From: Spirochaetia bacterium
GTDB lineage: Bacteria; Spirochaetota; Spirochaetia; Treponematales; Breznakiellaceae
Reading direction: 5' to 3'
Length of the DNA: 35,451 nucleotides
Assembly (NCBI GenBank): GCA_025997675.1
Contig: BNUX01000024.1
Location: 1-35,451, forward strand
In this document: in pieces, positions 16,915 to 26,100 of the stretch
How the letters are laid out: every line of letters starts with the position of its first letter
Numbering within the stretch: position 1 is the stretch's first letter
Notes under the pieces: generated by a model
Seen by the model: only the letters and a program-made list of their open reading frames with translations
Told to the model about the DNA's origin: nothing
Databases searched by the model: none
Made by a program: the position numbers and the translations under genes

Positions 16915-17463
16915 TTATTCCTGTATGATGGTAATGAATTTTGACGGCAGCTTTACTGCGCTCTGGGCATGGGGGAGCAGGGCGTTGAAGTAGATGGAGT
17001 CACCGGCATCAAGGATATACTCCCGCTTGTTCACCGTCACCTTCACTACACCCTCAACCACATAGTTGAACTCCTGGCCGGAGTGGGTCACCGGCGCGGC
17101 GGGCTCTTTAGCCGGGTCCAGAAACACCAGGAGGGGCTCCATGGTCCGGTTCTTGAAATTGTAGGCCAGGCTGGAAAACTCATAGCCCGGGTACCGCTCA
17201 ACCTCTACCCCCTTGCCCGCCCGGCACACGCTGGCGGTATCCATCCTGGGGTCTTCCCCGGTCAGGAGCACCGTGGTGTCCGTGCCGAGGCGGTGGGATA
17301 TTTTATAGAGAACACTGATGGGGATGTCCAGTTCCCCGGATTCGTACCGGGAATAGGTTTCGTAGGGGATGCCGATGTCCGCCGCCATATCCATGGCGCT
17401 GACCTCCATTATCTCCCGTAGTTCCTTGATTCGCCCCGGTATCTGGGCAAGATTATCCTGCAT
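16915..17463 (-). CDS. XRE-family regulator with C-terminal cupin domain
   Basis: The 182-residue protein has an N-terminal helix-turn-helix of the Cro/XRE type (about residues 11-67, with MDMAADIGIPYETYSRYE) and a C-terminal single cupin (about 95-180, with the HSGQEFNYVVEGVVKVTV core). Such proteins sense a small metabolite through the cupin and regulate adjacent catabolic genes. It sits 1 bp upstream of the acyl-CoA ligase, so it very likely regulates that operon and itself. An imperfect dyad (AGTTATCACT) lies inside its own promoter. Confidence 0.92.
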   Translation of the reverse strand: MQDNLAQIPGRIKELREIMEVSAMDMAADIGIPYETYSRYESGELDIPISVLYKISHRLGTDTTVLLTGEDPRMDTASVCRAGKGVEVERYPGYEFSSLAYNFKNRTMEPLLVFLDPAKEPAAPVTHSGQEFNYVVEGVVKVTVNKREYILDAGDSIYFNALLPHAQSAVKLPSKFITIIQE

Positions 17464-17471
17464 AATGGGTG

Positions 17472-17500
17472 ATTATAGAGTGATAACTGATTTCATTCAA
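17472..17500 (-). promoter_or_regulatory. Promoter of the XRE-cupin operon, leaderless geometry
   Basis: On the minus strand, TTGAAT (17495-17500), a 17-bp spacer and TATAAT (17472-17477) are followed after 8 nt by ATG 17463, with no Shine-Dalgarno. The spacer contains CAGTTATCACT, which resembles the CAGTTATAACT operator-like repeat before the DUF4143 ATPase. On the other strand, TATAAT at 17521-17526 probably serves the divergent RNA ligase gene. Confidence 0.65.
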
Positions 17501-17543
17501 GCCTGTTTTGTATTATACTATATAATAGTAGAAGGAGATATCA

Positions 17544-18755
17544 ATGCGCGACATGGCAAAAATTGTTACGGTAAAATCAGCGGAAACCATCCCCGGCAAG
17601 GATCGGATTGTAACCCTCACTTTTAATGAAAACGGTTACTCCGTTCTGGGCGACAAGGGCATAGTGCCGGGGCAGCAGGTCATCTTTGTGGAAGTTGACA
17701 GCCTCCTCCCTATCCGGCCGGAATTTGAATTCCTCCGGGCCCGGTGTTACAAGGAAAGCCTCGACCGCTTCCTTATCCGTCCTCTCAAGATGTGCGGAAC
17801 CATCAGCATGGGCATCGTCTTCAAGACCGATATCCTGCCGGCTCGAAGGAAACCATACCAGAGCGGGGAGGATGTTTCGGGGATCCTCAACATTCTGAAA
17901 TACGAAGCCGAGGAGGAGGTGTCCACTAAAAAAACCAAACTCTCCGTCTTTGCCGCCTGGCTGATGAAACATCCCGCCACCCGGCCCCTGGGGAAAAGTC
18001 TCCGCGCTCTTATCCGTAAAAAAGACGTCAAGGCAAAAAGCCCCTTCCCCATTTCCCTTATCGCCAAATCCGACGAAACCACCATCCAGAACTTCCCCGA
18101 AATTCTGGAACGGCACCTGGACACCCCCTGTTACGCCACTATCAAAATGGAAGGCCAAAGCGGAACATTCCTGTTTGACTACAAAAACAAACGGGTGGGG
18201 AAATTTTTCGTCTGTTCCCGAACCGTAGCCTACCGCACCCGGCAGAAAAAAGAAGGCGCGGGCTTCTGGGATCTGGCCGACACCTATCACATCCCCGATG
18301 TCCTGCAGGATTACTACAAGAAAACAGGAAAACTACTGGCCATCCAGGGTGAACGCTGCGGCCCGGGGGTACAGAAAAACATCTACCGCTTCCCCAGCTC
18401 CCGGCTTTTCCTCTACACCGCCAGGGATCTCATCACCAACCGCTACCTCTCCTGGCAGGAACTGGCGGACTTCTCCGCCGTATCGGGCATCCCCACAGTG
18501 CCGGTTATCAGCGAATGGGTAAACATCCCCTTGAGGGAAATCATCTCCTCCGTGGACCAGGCGGATGCGGTTAGCAGGCGCTGCTTCGCCTTTACCCCGG
18601 ACGGGTTGGACTATCACTACCAGCTTAAACCAAAAGAAAAGCCGGGTTTTGAAAAAAATAGTATTTACTACCACGAAGGGATCGTCATCCGGGGGATGAA
18701 CCAGGAGTTCTCGTTCAAAGTGAAAAACCCGGACTATGCGTTCTGGTTCAGTTAG
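17544..18755 (+). CDS. ATP-dependent RNA ligase, DRB0094 (Rnl5/DraRnl-like) family
   Basis: The 403-residue protein has an N-terminal OB-like region (about 1-100) followed by a nucleotidyltransferase domain. Motif I is KMEG with the adenylated Lys201. Further marks are FFVCSRT (about 221-227), AIQGERCGPGVQKN (267-279, with Glu270), EGIVIRGM (378-385) and FKVKNPDYAF (391-400, with the motif V lysines). The GPGxQ-N signature and the N-terminal OB domain are features of Deinococcus DraRnl-type enzymes, which seal 3'-OH/5'-phosphate RNA nicks. AAGGAG lies 7 nt before ATG 17544. The gene is monocistronic and divergent from the XRE regulator. No tRNA-repair partner (such as Pnkp or Hen1) is adjacent. 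Confidence 0.87.
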   Translation: MRDMAKIVTVKSAETIPGKDRIVTLTFNENGYSVLGDKGIVPGQQVIFVEVDSLLPIRPEFEFLRARCYKESLDRFLIRPLKMCGTISMGIVFKTDILPARRKPYQSGEDVSGILNILKYEAEEEVSTKKTKLSVFAAWLMKHPATRPLGKSLRALIRKKDVKAKSPFPISLIAKSDETTIQNFPEILERHLDTPCYATIKMEGQSGTFLFDYKNKRVGKFFVCSRTVAYRTRQKKEGAGFWDLADTYHIPDVLQDYYKKTGKLLAIQGERCGPGVQKNIYRFPSSRLFLYTARDLITNRYLSWQELADFSAVSGIPTVPVISEWVNIPLREIISSVDQADAVSRRCFAFTPDGLDYHYQLKPKEKPGFEKNSIYYHEGIVIRGMNQEFSFKVKNPDYAFWFS

Positions 18756-18763
18756 AGGCGGAA

Positions 18764-21649
18764 TCATTGTGTTTCCGGATAAAGGATCACCGTAACGGGC
18801 CCCTGGGGTAACAGTGCTGCTACCACCTGCTGAATGTCGCGGGTGGTGACGGCTTCGTAGAGTGCGGGATGCTGCTCCAGCCGGGACAGGGGACGATCAT
18901 AGAGAACGGCAGAATAGGCGTAGTTCCAACTGAGGTAGAAATTACTCTGGATGGAGGTGGCGAAGGATTTCTTTAGGGCCTCCACCGATTTGGTGAAGGC
19001 GTCCTGGTCGATGGTTCCCCGGGCGATCAAATTCAGCTCTTCCAGAATCGCAGCGCTGAGTTCCTGTACCCGGTTGGGATCGCAGGGGAAGTAGACGTAC
19101 ATACTGAGTTCCCCGCCGGGGGGCAGGATTGACTGGGATACCCCCACGTCAACGGAGTAGGTTCCCCCCATCTGCTTCCGGGTTATTTCTATGAGCCTGT
19201 TATCCAGGTATTCGCTGAGCACCGCAGTGGCTGCTTCTCCGGATTCGGAATATGGTTGGGGCAGCATCCAGTCCATAATGACCTGGCTCTTCTTTTCCTG
19301 TCCTTTGTAGACTACTTTTTCGAGTTTGTCCGGCCTGGTGATCTTTATATCCGTCCAGGTATTCCAGGATTCATCACCACGGGGTATGGAGGCAAGGTAG
19401 GTTTCAACCAGGGCGCGCAGGGAGTCCATATCAATGTTGCCGGTGAATACAAAGGTGTAGTCCGCCGGGTTGAGGGCCTTCCGCATAAGGGAGAGGGCAT
19501 AGTCGGCGTCTACCTTTTCTAAATCGGACAGGACCATAGGCCGGAACCAGGGGTTGTCGCTGTAGATAATCCGGCTTCTTTCGTCGAAGAAGACCGCCTC
19601 GGGGTCTTGGTCGTGCTGGGCAAGTTCGGTCCGGTACTCGTCGAGGACGGATGCTACCGCGTCCTGGTCTATCCGGGGCTGGGTAAAATAAAGATAGAGG
19701 AGTTCAAACAGGATTCGGAGGTCCCCACGGGTTGCTGCGCCCTGGAAATCCCGGGTATAGCTTGAGAGGGAACAGTTTATGGAAATCTGCTTGTCCGCAA
19801 GCTTCTTCATCAGATCCGTCCGGGAGTAGGGACCAAGCCCTGATGCGCTCAGCATCTCTGCGGCAAGTTTTGATGAAATGATTTGCTCCTCCGGCACGGT
19901 GGTGGTACCGCCTTTCGCCAATGCGTAAAAAACTATTTCGTTATTTTTATTCTTTGTTTCCTTAAGGATAACCTTAGCGCCGTTGCTGAGTTCCCAATGG
20001 GTGGTTCCGCTTGCCGTATCCGTACTTTCGTTAACGATACTGCCCGGCGAAGGCGGAGTGTCCAGGAATTTATCGTCCAGGGCTTGGTCCTTTGGCCGGG
20101 GGATGCGGACGCGGGCACTTTGCCGTACCAATGTGCGGATACGGTCCGGGGTAGGGAGGTTTGCCGCTTCGGACTCCGGGGCGCTGACAACAAGGGTAAG
20201 ATCCTTGTAGGCAAAGTAACCCTTGGCGGCGGCGGCGATTTCAGCGGCGCTGATGCCGGGAAGCAGTTTGGAAACCGCCTCCAGGTCCCATTCGGCGCTG
20301 GTTACCGGTTGGCCCCCGATGAAGTGGGCAACAAAATCGTCTAAGTGGCTCGATGAGTGCTGCCGGTCCTTTTCGGAAACCGCACGCTGCATGTCCGCCA
20401 GGAGGGAACGTTTGACCTGGTCGATTTCCGCACCGGTAAAGCCGTACCGGACCATTTTTTCTTTCTCCTGTAGCAGGCTAGTTAAAGAAGCTTCGGCCTT
20501 ACCCGGTTTAGCAACGGCTATCAGCATGTAGTACCGGGAATTCTGTGCAACATGGTTTAGGCCCGCGCCGGCGGCGGCAAAGGGGGTTTCCGGGTTAAAG
20601 CCGGCTTCCTCAAAGCGGAATCCCAGCATCCGGTCGATGAGCAGGTCGATTACCCCCTTCCGGAAGGAAGCCAGATTCTTCGCGGAAGTATCGGAGGGCA
20701 GTTTATAATACAAATCGAACCGGGTATGGGGCAGTTCCGGGTCGGTGAATCGTTCCACCGTAAACTTCCCCTTCGTCGGTTCTGGGAGGTCATAGACGGG
20801 CCGTATCAGCTTAGTTTCCGGAGCGCTGATAGAAAAGTGGGACCCAAGATCCGCTTCAAGCTTTGCGCCGTCAAAATCGCCCACAAAAATTAAGGCCATA
20901 TTATCCGCCCGGTACCAGGTACGGTAAAAGTTTACCAGACGTTCCGCCGGGGCGGTTTCAATAATTTCCGGAAGCCCTATGGGAAGTCTGTCCGCGTATG
21001 GGCTGCCCCGGTAGATCACCGGGAGCATTTTCCGCGAAAGCCGTTCCCAGGCGCCCAGCCGGGTCCGGTATTCTTCTATTATGGCGCCCCGTTCGCTATC
21101 CACGTCCTCCGGGGCAAAGTTAATGGCCCGGGTCCAGTCGTCGATCACCGCCAGGGCTTTATCGGGGATACCCTTGCGGCCCTCTCCGTCAACTTCCGTG
21201 GGAACCTCAATGCCGTAGACCGTCTGGTCGAAGGACGTATAGGCGTTCACCTCCGGCCCCCAGCGCATCCCCAGGGAGCGGAGATACTCTATCAAATCGG
21301 ACTTGGGGAACCGCTCGGTGCCGTCAAAGGCCATGTGCTCCACAAAATGGGCCAACCCCCGCTCATCATCGGTTTCCAATACCGATCCGGCATTGACCGC
21401 CAGGGTCAGGTAGGCACGGCCTTCGGGCATGCTGTTTTCCAGGATATAGTACTTCAAACCGCCGGGGAGCGTGCCGGTTCGGGCGTCGGCGGTAAAGGGT
21501 ACGGGATCCGTGGGGGCTCCCAGGCCGCCGTAGAGGGCTGCGTTATCTGCAGGTTTTCCTGCGCCGGCGCAGGAGATGATTGCCGGTACCAGGGTAATGG
21601 CCAGGGCCAGGGCCAAGAGTAATGAATAGGGTTTCTTACAAAGTTGCAT
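18764..21649 (-). CDS. M16 family zinc metalloprotease lipoprotein (pitrilysin-like, two-unit)
   Basis: The 961-residue protein starts with a signal peptide ending in AIISC, with Cys27 a plausible spirochaete-type lipidation site. The inverted zinc motif HFVEH (101-105: His101, Glu104, His105) is intact, with the downstream acidic segment DVDSERGAIIEEYRT (about 182-195) supplying the third ligand. The second half (about residues 540-960) is a non-catalytic M16 repeat, giving the two-unit clamshell expected for large periplasmic M16 peptidases. It degrades peptides outside the cytoplasm. Its stop lies 8 bp from the convergent RNA ligase stop. It has its own leaderless-type promoter. Confidence 0.93.
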   Translation of the reverse strand: MQLCKKPYSLLLALALAITLVPAIISCAGAGKPADNAALYGGLGAPTDPVPFTADARTGTLPGGLKYYILENSMPEGRAYLTLAVNAGSVLETDDERGLAHFVEHMAFDGTERFPKSDLIEYLRSLGMRWGPEVNAYTSFDQTVYGIEVPTEVDGEGRKGIPDKALAVIDDWTRAINFAPEDVDSERGAIIEEYRTRLGAWERLSRKMLPVIYRGSPYADRLPIGLPEIIETAPAERLVNFYRTWYRADNMALIFVGDFDGAKLEADLGSHFSISAPETKLIRPVYDLPEPTKGKFTVERFTDPELPHTRFDLYYKLPSDTSAKNLASFRKGVIDLLIDRMLGFRFEEAGFNPETPFAAAGAGLNHVAQNSRYYMLIAVAKPGKAEASLTSLLQEKEKMVRYGFTGAEIDQVKRSLLADMQRAVSEKDRQHSSSHLDDFVAHFIGGQPVTSAEWDLEAVSKLLPGISAAEIAAAAKGYFAYKDLTLVVSAPESEAANLPTPDRIRTLVRQSARVRIPRPKDQALDDKFLDTPPSPGSIVNESTDTASGTTHWELSNGAKVILKETKNKNNEIVFYALAKGGTTTVPEEQIISSKLAAEMLSASGLGPYSRTDLMKKLADKQISINCSLSSYTRDFQGAATRGDLRILFELLYLYFTQPRIDQDAVASVLDEYRTELAQHDQDPEAVFFDERSRIIYSDNPWFRPMVLSDLEKVDADYALSLMRKALNPADYTFVFTGNIDMDSLRALVETYLASIPRGDESWNTWTDIKITRPDKLEKVVYKGQEKKSQVIMDWMLPQPYSESGEAATAVLSEYLDNRLIEITRKQMGGTYSVDVGVSQSILPPGGELSMYVYFPCDPNRVQELSAAILEELNLIARGTIDQDAFTKSVEALKKSFATSIQSNFYLSWNYAYSAVLYDRPLSRLEQHPALYEAVTTRDIQQVVAALLPQGPVTVILYPETQ

Positions 21650-21655
21650 ACCATT

Positions 21656-21684
21656 AGTATGCCGCTTTCCCTTAGCTGATGCAA
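21656..21684 (-). promoter_or_regulatory. Promoter of the M16 protease gene, leaderless geometry
   Basis: The minus strand has TTGCAT (21679-21684), a 17-bp spacer and CATACT (21656-21661), then 6 nt (AATGGT) and ATG 21649. No purine-rich ribosome site precedes the ATG. Confidence 0.5.
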
Positions 21685-21766
21685 ATGGTTTTTAGCCGCT
21701 TTTCAGTGTTAAGTCTTTCAATGCGCGACCGTGAAAATGCCGAGGTTGATTTAGTTAAACATGTAT

Positions 21767-21807
21767 AAAAAAACGCCCACCGCTGTTTCCTCCTACGGCG
21801 GTGGGCG
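21767..21807 (-). terminator. Rho-independent terminator after the 21814-22473 gene
   Basis: A perfect 10-bp GC-rich stem, CGCCCACCGC (21774-21783) with GCGGTGGGCG (21798-21807), encloses a 14-nt loop. It is flanked by seven A on the plus strand (21767-21773), which is a U-tract for a minus-strand transcript. It begins 7 bp after the stop codon of the upstream minus-strand gene. Confidence 0.92.
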
Positions 21808-21813
21808 TGTATG

Positions 21814-22473
21814 TTACGGCATGATCGCGCTGAAAAACTCGCTCCAGGGACCCTCAAGGCTGGTGGGACCTACCCAACGCAGACGGAACCACATGGTTTC
21901 GCCCCGCTGATCTTCGGCGCCATAGATCTCCAGCGGGGACGCCGTGGCGCTCGCCGAGTGGATAAACTCATCCATGTGCACAGGCTGCGTCCTGGAAAAG
22001 CAATACACCATTTGCATGCTTTGAACCTTCGCGGGCTTGCCCCGATGCGTGGTGAACTCGTCGCGAAAGTGGAATCTGAGTATACCAACCCCATATTCCA
22101 CATCCGCCGCAGGCCGGGACACCGGTTTCTTGGCCTTTTCCCTGGTGTTGGTCACGAGGACAAAGCCCAGCAGTATTTTGTCTTCATCGGATACCTTGTC
22201 ATTGTACAGGAGATAAACCTTGTGGAATTCCTTGAGGGCGGGTTGGAGTACCACCCGGGCAGCGTCCCGGATTTTGTAGTCCAGCGGCCCGCTGTTTGGT
22301 CTCTGACACACCGTATAGGCCGCCATGTAGGGGGAGGCCTTGGCACCCAAGATGTCCGTGGCGACTGTGGAGATCTCCCAAAAGGTGGATTTGACTGAGA
22401 TTATGCCTAATTGGTTTCCCACATAGGCATGGAATGGCTCCTCTTTTATGGGGATCGGGTTTCTGTATAGCAC
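21814..22473 (-). CDS. Conserved-looking protein of unknown function
   Basis: The 219-residue protein starts at GTG 22473 with a strong AAGGAG 8 nt upstream and ends at a textbook terminator, so it is a real monocistronic gene. It is soluble, without signal peptide or membrane segment. The C terminus is aromatic and proline-containing (MWFRLRWVGPTSLEGPWSEFFSAIMP region). The middle has a basic linker (TREKAKKPVSRP). I do not recognise a family. Its strong translation signals and own terminator suggest substantial expression. Confidence 0.75.
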   Translation of the reverse strand: MLYRNPIPIKEEPFHAYVGNQLGIISVKSTFWEISTVATDILGAKASPYMAAYTVCQRPNSGPLDYKIRDAARVVLQPALKEFHKVYLLYNDKVSDEDKILLGFVLVTNTREKAKKPVSRPAADVEYGVGILRFHFRDEFTTHRGKPAKVQSMQMVYCFSRTQPVHMDEFIHSASATASPLEIYGAEDQRGETMWFRLRWVGPTSLEGPWSEFFSAIMP

Positions 22474-22530
22474 TATCGTACTCCTTGGGTTCCGCTTTAC
22501 GTGTTTCGTAAAGGGGAACCTGCTCTGTAT

Positions 22531-22585
22531 TGCCCCCGCATAAGCAGGGGCAGATTATCCGGCGTAGGATTTCAAATTACGCCGG
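22531..22585. repeat. Two adjacent hairpin-forming inverted repeats
   Basis: Hairpin 1 (22531-22552) pairs TGCCCC-GC with GC-GGGGCA around an ATAA loop, with one mismatch. Hairpin 2 (22559-22585) pairs CCGGCGTA with TACGCCGG perfectly around an 11-nt loop. Both lie in the 630-bp divergent gap 22474-23103, which also holds the third array and no supportable gene. Neither is followed by a T-tract, so they look like structured RNA or protein-binding sites more than terminators. Confidence 0.7.
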
Positions 22586-22646
22586 ACGATTTCCCATTAA
22601 CGATGGAGGCCAAAAGGCCGCCATGCTCCCCATTCTGCCGGTTAAA

Positions 22647-22835
22647 GGCGACAACATCGATGTTAGAGGCAGCAACATCGAAGTCGGAGGCGACAACATC
22701 GATGTTAGAGGCGACAACATCGAAGTCGGAGGCGTCGACATCGAAGTCGGAGGCAGCAACATCGATGTTGGAGGCAACAACATGCATGTTGGAGGCAACA
22801 ACATGCATGTTGGTGGCGACAACATGCTAGTCGAC
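22647..22835. repeat. 21-bp tandem array 3 (nine units, AACATCGATGTT core)
   Basis: Nine contiguous 21-bp units start at 22647 and follow the pattern GGCGAC-AACATCGATGTT-AGA. The core is the 12-bp palindrome AACATCGATGTT in units 1, 3 and 6. In units 7 and 8 it becomes AACATGCATGTT, a paired CG-to-GC change that keeps the palindrome. In unit 5 the outer arms change together from AAC...GTT to GAC...GTC. Units 2 and 4 carry AACATCGAAGTC, which is only partly dyadic. It lies about 270 bp before the type IIG gene. The heptapeptide readings it encodes have no other support as protein. Confidence 0.93.
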
Positions 22836-23069
22836 GTCTTCTTGAAGGTTTCTCTTCTATATAAGGTGTTGTTTGTGGATGTTACCGGACCGGAGCGCGG
22901 GGGGTATGTTAAAGTGATACCGGGAACCTATTTTTTCTCATACCTAATACTAGCACTGAAAGCGGGGGGTTGTCAAGAGAAATATGTGGGATTTGTGGGA
23001 TTTTAAGAAGATATTTGCCCCCCGGCGGATGTAGGTTTTCCCCCTTCACGCATACCCCTACTAATGTGC

Positions 23070-23075
23070 TATAAT
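23070..23075 (+). promoter_or_regulatory. -10 box of the type IIG restriction-modification gene
   Basis: A perfect TATAAT lies 28 bp before ATG 23104; no good -35 is seen at 17 bp. AAGGAG follows at 23084-23089, but is about 14 nt from the ATG, farther than usual, which may keep translation low. Confidence 0.5.
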
Positions 23076-23103
23076 CATATATCAAGGAGAATCGCGGCCC
23101 CCA

Positions 23104-26100
23104 ATGTTACCCCCTGAATTGCAACAGCTAATCACCAATTTTAGCGACCACTACGAAAGCTATAAAAGACCCGACTACAACGAAACCGCTTTACGCCGGG
23201 ATTTCTTGGATAAGTTTATAAAAATACTAGGATGGGACGTTGATAATGAGGCAAACCTTCATGAAGCATTCCGGGAAGTGATCCATGAAGATCGCTTAAA
23301 AATCAACGAGCAATCGAAAGCCCCCGACTATTGTATACAGCAGGGCAGCGCCAAAGTATTTTATATTGAGGCCAAAAAACCATCGGTAAATCTCCGGGAT
23401 GATCCTTCCCCGGCCTTGCAGGTACGGCGGTATGGATGGACGGCAGGGATGCCGGTCTGTCTGTTATCGGATTTTGATGAGTTCGCCGTATATGATACAT
23501 CGGTAAAACCCAAGAATACCGACAACGCCGCAGTAGCCCGGATATTTTACTGCAATTATAAAGACTTGGATGTTCACAATCCAAAAAATACAGACAAAGA
23601 AACGAATTGGGAATATTTATATAAGCTCTTTTCCAAAGAAGCGGTTTGGAAAGGCTCCCTCTTAAAACTCAAAGCGTCTAACAAAAAGAAAGGTACCCAG
23701 GAAGTAGACGAAGTTTTCTTACAGGAAATAGAAGTCTGGCGGGAAGCCCTGGCCGCAAACATCACCAACCGGAACGCCGCCATACAAGAGCGTGAACTAA
23801 ATTATGTTATTCAAAAAACTATTGACCGGATTATATTTCTACGAATATGCGAGGATCGGGGCATAGAGGAAGAAGGAAAGCTCAAAGCCGCCGCAGCCGG
23901 GAAAGGCGAACCGGTAGGTTCGGTCTATAAACAACTGCTTAAACTATTTCTGGACGCCGATGACCGCTACAATTCCGGCCTGTTCCATTTCCACACCGAA
24001 AAGGCTACCGATGACGAGCCCGACACCTTAAGCGAAAAAATAACGATTGATGACAAAGTGCTCAAAGACATCATCAAAAACCTGTACTATCCCGACGGTC
24101 CCTATGAGTTTGCCGTCCTCCCCGCCGATATTTTAGGTTCAATTTATGAGCGGTTTTTAGGGAAGGTGATCCGTCTGACCCCCGGCCACCGGGCTAAAGT
24201 TGAAGATAAACCGGAAGTAAAAAAAGCCGGAGGGGTGTATTATACCCCGCAGTATATCGTGAGCTACATTGTCGAAAACACCGTAGGCCCGCAGCTTGCC
24301 ACTAAGACCCCGGCGAGTCTTAAAAACTTTCGTATCGTTGATCCCGCCTGCGGTTCCGGTTCGTTTTTGATAGTTGCCTACCAGTATCTTTTGGATTGGT
24401 ATTTAGGGCAGTATACACAGAAACCGGATCAGTACAAGAAGCAGCTCACCAAAACCGGCAGCGGTAAAACGGCAACGGATTATAAATTAACCATCACCGA
24501 ACGGAAACGAATTCTAACCAGCCATATCTACGGCGTTGACATTGATACCCAGGCCGTGGAAGTGGCCCGGCTTTCCCTGCTCTTAAAAGCCCTCGAAGGC
24601 CTGAACAGCCAGGAAATTCAGAAAGAGCTTTTTAATGAGCGGGTATTGCCAAATTTAAGCGGCAATGTCAAATGTGGTAATAGTCTTATTGGCAATGACT
24701 TCTATGCGCAGGGTGTGCTTGGCTTTACCGAGGAAGAACAGTTAAAGATAAACGCCTTTGATTGGGAGAAGGAATACCCGGAGGTGTTCAAGGACGGCGG
24801 GTTTGATGTGGTTGTGGGGAACCCGCCGTATGTTAAAGAGTATACTTCCCGTGAAACATTCGAGGATATAAAGAAATCTTATTTATCAAAATATTATCAG
24901 GGGAAAATGGATCTCTGGTATTTCTTCGTTTGTTGGGGCCTTGATATATTAAAAGAAAATGGGAAATTAGGGTTTATTACGCCGAGTAATTGGACAACGA
25001 ATTCCGGCGCCTCAATTTTACGGCATAAAATCATGACCGCCGCCAAAATTACAAACTATGTAGATTTTGGCGATTTCATGGTATTTAAAGAGGCAAGCAT
25101 ACAAACCTGTGTTTTTATTCTCAACAAACAGCCCGCGCCGGCGAATTACCCCATGTCGTTTAACAAGGTGCTTTCAAAAAATATAAACATCACCGAACTT
25201 ATTAGCTACTTGCAAAACGGCCAAACAACCCAGGACGTAAGTACGACAGATGTTTTAATAAATCCTGAAAGTATGAAAGAAGGCTTAATAACCTTTGTAG
25301 GCAATCTTAATGAGAGTATTTTACAAAATATTTCCAGCCGTGCAAATTATATCTTTAATGAAAAAGACATAGGGGCAGGAATAGATATTCATCAGGATTT
25401 TATTTCAAAAAAGCATTTAGAAATATTAAAGGATGCAACTATTCAAAAAGGCGATGGTGTATTTAATATTTCTGAAAGTGAAAGGAAGAATTTAAATTTA
25501 AATGCTATTGAAAAGGAAATTGTTAAACCTTTTTATACAACAAACGAATTAGGCGTTTATTATGGTAATCCTAAAAACAGTCTTTGGGTAATCTATTCAG
25601 ATTTATATGTCAGGCAGAACATATCAAAATATCCCAATATAAAAAAACACCTTGATAAATACAAAAAAATCATTACTTCGGATTTTGCACCTTACGGCTT
25701 GCACAGAGCACGAGATCAGAAGTTCTTTGAAGGTGAAAAGCTCATATCATTACGAAAAACGCCCCGGCCATGTTTTACCTATACCGATTTCCCTTGTTAT
25801 GTATCACAGACCTATTATGTGTTAAAACCGCAGGGGATAAATATAAAATACTTATTAGGTATTTTGAATTCTAATTTAATGTATTTTTGGCTTTATAACC
25901 GGGGCAAAAAACAGGGTGAGCAGTTACAGGTTGATAAAGAACCCTTGCTTGCCATTCCTGTCTTTATTGGAACAGAGGCGCAACAAACGAAAATAATTGA
26001 ATATGTCGATCAAATGCTGGAACTGAAAAAGCGGGAACAGGCCGAAACCGTACCGCAGACCAAGACTATGATTGGGCGGCAGATTGTGGCGTTGGATACG

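Noticed and set aside
15210..16928. 572-residue plus-strand ORF
   Set aside because: It is the antisense shadow of the acyl-CoA synthetase, whose ANL motifs are unmistakable; the plus frame has no recognisable domain.
22501..23006. Repeat-protein genes over array 3
   Set aside because: Two overlapping frames on each strand are open for the same arithmetic reason; palindrome-preserving changes alter the peptide, which argues against coding selection.
22474..23103. tRNA or other known RNA gene in the long gap
   Set aside because: No cloverleaf, T-loop or known riboswitch core was recognised; only two hairpins and the array are visible.
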